A stretch of 64,000 nucleotides of DNA from Diphasiastrum complanatum (lineage: Eukaryota; Streptophyta; Lycopodiopsida; Lycopodiales; Lycopodiaceae), in assembly GCA_029204225.1 (NCBI GenBank), contig CM055103.1, positions 25,062,656 through 25,126,655 on the forward strand, read 5' to 3'. Below are positions 58,700 to 64,000 of this stretch, one piece after another (within the stretch, counting starts at the first letter, position 1; the number at the start of each line of letters is the position of its first letter). The translations under genes and the position numbers were made by a program. The notes below the pieces were generated by a model. The model searched no databases. It saw only the letters and a program-made list of their open reading frames with translations, and was not told where the DNA came from.

Positions 58700-59404
58700 C
58701 ATATGTGTGTATGTGTATAACTCTCTCAAAAATGCAACTTTTATAATTTTGATTTCCTCTGGATTTCAATAGGCTATTGGCACCCTACTAAAATATACAT
58801 GTTGATTGAGCTTTCAATCTCCCAATATTGTGAGGTATGGAGATTTATGAAGCTTTGCTAAAAAAAAAAACTCACAAAACCGTCTTTTTTTCAAGTAGTT
58901 GTTTTTTCTCTCTGATCAATGCATGGAAACTCATTGGTTCACCTTCTCTAAGGGCACCTATCTCACAGAAGCACACAACATCATGATAAGTGATTCATAG
59001 TGCTTTGAGAGCACTTCTCAGTTTTATTATTATCAAAAAAAATATGGTGCTCACTAGCTAGTGCACCTCTTACCAAACCCTTTCACAATCATTTTCTTGG
59101 TGCTATAAAGCTTCAATTAAAGCTGGTCAAAAAAATGAGTGAAAACAATTGACTCAAATTCTAATATGTCTGATAGCTCAAAAAATACTATGGATTGTCA
59201 TTGTGTCTGTGCTTGACCTTCTACGTGATGTTGTAGGTAGCTTTATCTTGCTAGTTAGTAGCTCTTCGTAGAGCTTTCCTACACTCAAATCTAAGCTCTT
59301 TAACTCTCAAACAGTTATCTCTATCGTTTCAAGTGAAAATCTCTTGTCTCCACCAAAGAGAAACTATATCACCTCCATAGATAGCTCTTACCATGCTAAA
59401 CATT
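58700..59404. other. no coding feature; possible leader of a minus-strand copia element
   Basis: It follows the primer site at 59,405 on the minus strand, but no gag frame is visible. Confidence 0.3.
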
Positions 59405-59416
59405 GCTCTGATACCA
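59405..59416 (-). promoter_or_regulatory. primer binding site (initiator-Met tRNA)
   Basis: Minus strand TGGTATCAGAGC, perfect, three bases from the LTR edge. Confidence 0.8.
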
Positions 59417-59419
59417 TAA

Positions 59420-60009
59420 TGAAGGTTGCTAATCATCTATAACACCTGCAACCACAACTATATAGCAACCAAAATAACTATCTAAGAGTTAAAAAGAGTG
59501 CAATCATTAATTGGGTTTATTTTATGGTTCTTTTTGTTAGATTTCTTATGCTCAGCCTTAAACAAATCGTTCAAGTAATGAGCATCCTAAAAACCGAAGG
59601 CCAACTACATGTTTTCGGACCTTCACATTTTTCCTTTGAGATTTTTTTTTTCCTTAAACGTTTTTAAGGCACCTTCGCCTTTTTCTCCTTTTTCGCACCT
59701 TTACGAAAAATGTGACACAGTGGCCAGAATGACTTAGAATCCATTTCAGGCCCACCTTCGCCTTTTTTGCACCTTTGTGAAAAATGCGACACAATGGCCA
59801 GAATGCCTTGGAATCCATTTCAGGCCCACCTTCGCCTTTTTCGCATTTTTCATGTCTTCGCTCTAGAGGCGCCTTTGAGATTTACATACCTTCGGTCTAA
59901 GGGCACCTTCGAAATTCACATGCCTTCAGTCTAAGGGCACCTTCGAGTTTTTCGGGTTTTTGCTACATTGGCAGACCGACGTCGCCAACTTATCATCAAC
60001 CCTAAAACA
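59420..60009 (-). repeat. copia-type 5' LTR (590 bp)
   Basis: Minus strand starts TGTTTTAGGGTTGATG and ends AGCAACCTTCA before the primer site. It contains a 74-bp tandem duplication (59,695, 59,769, partial 59,843) and two copies of 'GTCTAAGGGCACCTTCGA' about 38 bp apart. The outer boundary is inferred from TG/CA. Confidence 0.55.
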
Positions 60010-60334
60010 GCTGGACAAACAAATATCCTAAGAGCAGTTACCAACTATGTACATATACAAAACTGGAGTAAATGGCAGTTAAGGCTTATAAGATAGTTGT
60101 CTCTCGACACTTGTCAAAATATATACTAGTTGAATCAAGCTATGTAAGTGTTCTTTTTCAATCTGTAGTCAGCGTTATCACACTCAGCAAGCTGAAGTTA
60201 TTACTTCACGCCATTGTACTCACTGTTGATATTAATCAGAGTGCAATTTCTGTCTCACTATTGTATTGTTCATTTGCGCAATTTATATGAATCATTCTTC
60301 TTGAATATTTCTACTTCTAACTGTTGCGTTTATA

Positions 60335-61440
60335 TACAACCAGCTACTCACCTCAGTCCAATGGTGCAGCTGAATGGAAGAATCAGACACTCATCGAAAG
60401 TGCCAGGAGCATGTTGGCCCATGCCTCTCTTCCAAAGAAATTCTAGACAGAAGCTATTACTACAGCTACCTATTTGCATAATCGATCCATCACCAAAGCC
60501 CTGAATGGCAAGACACCTTATGAGATGTGGACAAGATGAAAACCATCACTCAAAAATATTCGAGTGTTTGGATGCATCAATTTCGCTCATATCCCTGAAG
60601 ATCTAAGAAGAAAGCTAAATGATAAGAGCAGGAAAACGGTTTTCATCGGCTATTCCCCATACCACAAGGCATACAAGCTCTACAATTTGGATACTGAGAA
60701 GACATTCATCAGTAGAAATGTCATTTTTGTGGAAGACCAATTCATCGACCACAAAGAGAAAGATGTTGATAAATCCGACCCAAGGATCGAGCAAACAGAC
60801 AATTCTGATCTAGAGATTCAACTGCACAATATCGACAATGACTCAAACAATGAGTCAGAACCTCAACGAGTCAACCAATATTAGAGGATCAAAGCTCAAC
60901 CCAGAAGGTCGAACAGGTGTAGACAGCCTCCATCCAGATTTATTAATGATCCGGCCTGTTACTTTGTGCAGGAACCAACCATTGTTTCTAAGGTAATGTC
61001 TGCTCCTGATGCTGACCAGTGGAAAGTAGCGATGGACACCGAATTTGATTCTCTAATGGAGAATTAAACATGGACACTCAATGAGCTTCCAAAGGACCGA
61101 AACCCAATTCCATGCAAATGGATATTCAAGGCGAACTATGATGATGAAGGAAGGCTAAATCATTACAAGGCCAGGCTAGTCACCAAACGCTTTTCCTAGA
61201 CTCCGGATCTGGATTATTCATAAATCTTCAGCCCAGTTGTCAAACATGCTTCGATCCGCCTACTCTTCTCCTTTGCAGCCGCAACAAATCTTGAAATCCA
61301 CCAAATGGATGTCCAGACCGCTTTCCTCAATGGAACCATTGAAGAGGAAATCTATATGATATAGCCAGAGGGATATGAACTCAACGGCAAGCATCAGCAC
61401 TTATATGCAAAATTCACAAGATGCACTACGAGCTGAAACA
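60335..61440 (+). pseudogene. Ty1/copia integrase C-terminus and reverse transcriptase start
   Basis: Plus-strand frames. Integrase end with 'IESARSMLAHASLPKKF'-like residues in a broken frame, then open frame 60,564-60,884: 'VFGCINFAHIPEDLRRKLND', 'TVFIGYSPYHKAYKLYNLD', 'FISRNVIFVEDQF'. RT: 'ADQWKVAMDTEFDSLMEN', stop, 'PCKWIFKANYDDEGRLNHYK', 'ARLVTKRF', 'IHQMDVQTAFLNGTIEEEIY' and 'PEGYELNGKHQHLY'. It stops before the YVDD box, where unrelated sequence begins. Several in-frame stops; inactive. Confidence 0.85.
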
Positions 61441-62200
61441 GTCACCCAGACCCGGTTGGAGAGAGAGCGACAGAATAATTGACGAACTCGAACGAGAAGC
61501 GAACGAGAAACGAACTCGAAGAGAAAATATTCGTGCGCAATGAAATTAACTATACGACTCTCTCCGTAAGCATGACTACGCCTATCAGAATGACAGAACT
61601 TTAGTGATAGAAATCACGGTCATTCTAGATTACGTAGCCAAACATTAATAGCAATTCATTTTCTCTTCTAACTTTGGTGTTGTGAGGTGCTTATGCAATT
61701 CTCCTTGTATGTGATGTTGTCCATAGCTAAGTTTCTCAAGCTTTCTTGGTTGATCTAGTGTTGAAGTTAAGATACTCCATAGCTATGTGTGACTCCAATG
61801 GTTGGAGATGACCTCACCTGGACTATGTATATAGAGGTGGATCTCCATGAGCTTGTCATTCATTCTCTCCTGGAGAATGAAGAGCTCTTCCGCTGATGGT
61901 CAAGCGCCAGAAGAATAATTTGTCGCGAATAGCGAGACAAATTATATGTCGCGAATGATTCGCGAAGAGCTAGACTATGCTCGACTGATAATTAGTCGCG
62001 AATAATTTGCGAAAGACAAGACTAAATGTTAATCGTCTATTACCAGTAAGAACAACTAGAAAGGTCAGATAGAATGAAAGATAAGCATGCAATATTAGCA
62101 TATATCTGAACGCAGAACAATGAACTATATCAGATTAAGTATATCATGTATACATGTCAATAATGTGGTAGAGCACAATACAGTAGCGGACAAAACCGTG
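61441..62200. other. non-coding; TCGCGA palindrome cluster
   Basis: No protein recognised. Four TCGCGA sites between 61,923 and 62,001, two of them forming the perfect palindrome TCGCGAATGATTCGCGA (61,949-61,965). Confidence 0.5.
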
Positions 62201-62674
62201 TGCCCTACAAAGCTTATTTCAATATGTGAAAAGAAATTAAACCTTAATCCTGACAAAAAATGAAGAATCAATGCTCAGGGCATCTACTTCGTTTATGTCG
62301 TCTTCTTCTGCTCTCTTCATCATCTTTTTTTTTTTTACACAAATGGTGTCCAGTATATATATGTTATGTAATATTACAGGTGTGTAGATGTGAAAGTACA
62401 TAGTGGATGTGCTGTCTGTAGGAGATTGTGGGTGGCTACAATCGTTGTCCAATCCATTAGCGCAACTGCATGGGGTGAGCGTGAAAAGGGTGCAACGTCG
62501 GCAAGTGTTGAAGTGAACGTTGAATTGTGTAGAAACACAGTGTCGCGATTCTTTCGTCTTTTCTTCGTCTGTGCGAAGTTGCATGTAAATATGCATACTG
62601 CGTGACAACGTTAGTAAATATGCAACATGAATGGAGGCAAACTAAAATGGGATTTAGGAGAGCTAGAGGGAATA
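62200..62674 (-). repeat. 3' LTR of a minus-strand copia element (inner end clear)
   Basis: On the minus strand the pol frame is followed by a purine tract (TTAAGGAAGGG) and TGTTGGATTTATTCCC, the LTR start at about 62,674. An AT-repeat TATA candidate (ATATATATAC) is near 62,355. The far end is not defined. Confidence 0.5.
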
Positions 62675-62690
62675 AATCCAACACCCTTCC

Positions 62691-64000
62691 TTAATCTGGA
62701 TCCATGAATGCCTTGATCTTCAGACTGAGTGATGCACAAAATCTGTTGTGTGCATTAACACTGAGTGCTTTCGTGAAGATGTCTGCAACCATGTCATGCG
62801 TTCTGTAGTACGTTAAGCTTATCTCTCTATCGAGAACCTTGCCCCTGATGTAGTGATATCTGATCTCAATGTGCAAACTCCTGGAATGAAATCTAACGTT
62901 GGCCGATAAGGCAATAGCACTTTGATTATCACAAAATAAAATTGTGAGGTTGTTCTGATACAAATTGATGTCTGACAGCAAATTTCTCAACCAAAACACT
63001 TCCTTAATAGATTGAGAAGCAGCAATATATGTTGCTTCAGTAGAAGAAAGTGCGATAGAGGTTTGCTTACGACTATTCCATTAAATAGGACTGTCGTTGA
63101 AGAAGAATGTAAATCCAGATGTGGACTTACGACTGTCTGCATCTCCTCCCCAGCTTGCATCAGAATAGCCGCTGAGCTGATGAAGATTGTCATTGCTGAC
63201 ATCTCCATAGCAGATGCATTGGTCCATGGTAGCTCGAATATATCCCATGACTCGTATGAGAGCCTTCCAATGGGTAATGCCAAGATTAGCCATATATTGG
63301 CTGAGTGAACTTACAACAAAAGATATATCTGGTCTTGTACAAACCATTGCATATATGAGAGATCCAAATATCGATCGATATGGATATTCTCTCATCTGCT
63401 CCTCTTCATGCTTGGTCTGGGGACATTGGTCCTTCGACAAATGCAGGCTTGGATCCATTAATGAGTGAGCTAATTTACAATTCATCAAATTGTATCTGTT
63501 AAGAACATTGTGAAGATACTTTTTTTGAGTGATGTAAATCAGTCGATTTGCTATGTCTCTGTGGATTTGAATTCCAAGACAGAAGTGAGCTTCGTCCAGA
63601 TAAGTCATGTCGGATTCTGAGAACAACATTTGTTTTGCATCCTTGACCATTTTGGTATTGTTGTTTAAGAGCAACGTATCATCAACGTACAAGGTGATGA
63701 TAATGAAGGATTGTTGCACTGACCTTGAATAAACATTGCAATCAGCAGTGCTTGGTCTGAATCCTTGTTCAATGAGGAATGTGTTGATCATCTAAAACCA
63801 AGCTCTGGCATACTATTTCAAGCCGTACAGTGCTTTGTGGAGTTTACAGACATGATTCTTCAGGCCTTCCAGAACGTATCCTTCGGGCTAGATCATGTAG
63901 ATATCTTCTTGTATGACTCCGTTCAGATAGGTTGTTTGTACATCAACTTGATGTACTTCGAGGTCGGCAGCTGCAGCATAAGACAAGAGCATTCGGATTG
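62691..64000 (-). pseudogene. Ty1/copia reverse transcriptase-RNase H, truncated by the window edge
   Basis: Minus strand. From the window edge: 'AAADLEVHQVDVQTTYLNGV', 'KALYGLK' with stops, then the open frame 63,791-63,081. That frame holds the catalytic YVDD (63,689-63,678), 'FCLGIQIHRD' and 'YRSIFGSLIYAMVCTRPDIS'. RNase H follows: 'GYSDASWGGDADSRKSTSG', stop at 63,081, 'STEATYIAASQSIKEVFWLR', 'LFCDNQSAIALSANVRFHSR' and 'HYIRGKVLDREI ... ADIFTKAL'. The usual end is reached at 'MDPD'. Stops at about three places make it inactive. The rest of the element lies beyond 64,000. Confidence 0.9.

Noticed and set aside
62237-62608. 123-codon minus-strand frame before the copia pol end
   Set aside because: Located in the presumed LTR after the polypurine tract; no domain similarity.

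Overview
This is nuclear DNA from a land plant, with no bacterial or organellar gene order. Three things show this: a spliced chromatin-remodelling gene with giant introns, layer upon layer of plant-type retrotransposons (Ty3/gypsy with initiator-Met or Asp primer sites, Ty1/copia, endonuclease-type LINEs), and one complete hAT DNA transposon. The multi-kilobase introns, dense LINE content and long CT/GA microsatellites suggest a large genome such as a fern, lycophyte or gymnosperm. That placement is inference; nothing here names the species.

The one clear host gene is on the minus strand. Seven exons between 58,017 and 20,875 encode the N-terminal part of a SNF2-family ATPase of the plant CHR10/ALC1-like type. 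Splice phases agree across introns of 12.7 kb (47,653-35,003) and 13.4 kb (34,423-20,997), so most of the window is intron of this gene. About 1.0 kb of coding sequence is spread over 37 kb. The helicase C-terminal half was not found and probably lies beyond position 1 or in exons I could not recognise.

Layout. 1-1,224: decayed copia. 1,225-5,697: minus-strand gypsy with an intact RT/RNase H frame, ending in a short LTR that carries a tRNA-like sequence. 5,698-8,341: LTR and primer site of another minus element. 8,404-12,455: plus-strand gypsy with a 156-bp repeat array in its LTR. 12,456-13,290: rearranged LINE pieces. 15,276-20,277: LTR-bounded, deleted gypsy ('family A') with a chromodomain remnant. 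20,875-20,996: SNF2 exon 7. 21,666-33,700: Tat/Athila-like element (Asp-tRNA primer site) with an internal inversion, interrupted at 22,967-29,244 by a hAT element with an 8-bp target duplication. 33,302-33,386: tiny SINE. 34,424-35,002: SNF2 exons 5-6. 36,369-37,240: second family A copy. 37,240-45,233: LINE 3' pieces split by a gypsy element (37,411-44,261). 45,234-47,636: LINE lacking its RT, ending 17 bp from SNF2 exon 4. 49,252-49,690: exons 2-3. 51,200-53,000: gypsy pol remnant. 57,816-58,017: exon 1. 59,405-64,000: copia LTR and copia pol fragments in opposite orientations.

Nearly all element ORFs carry frameshifts or stops. The host gene appears intact in every exon seen. The most unusual items are the hAT transposase with a long acidic/proline-rich, AT-hook tail that contains a (GA)n tract; a second, convergent ORF in the same hAT; the tRNA-like sequence inside a 154-bp LTR; and a phase gap in the SNF2 gene that predicts a microexon.
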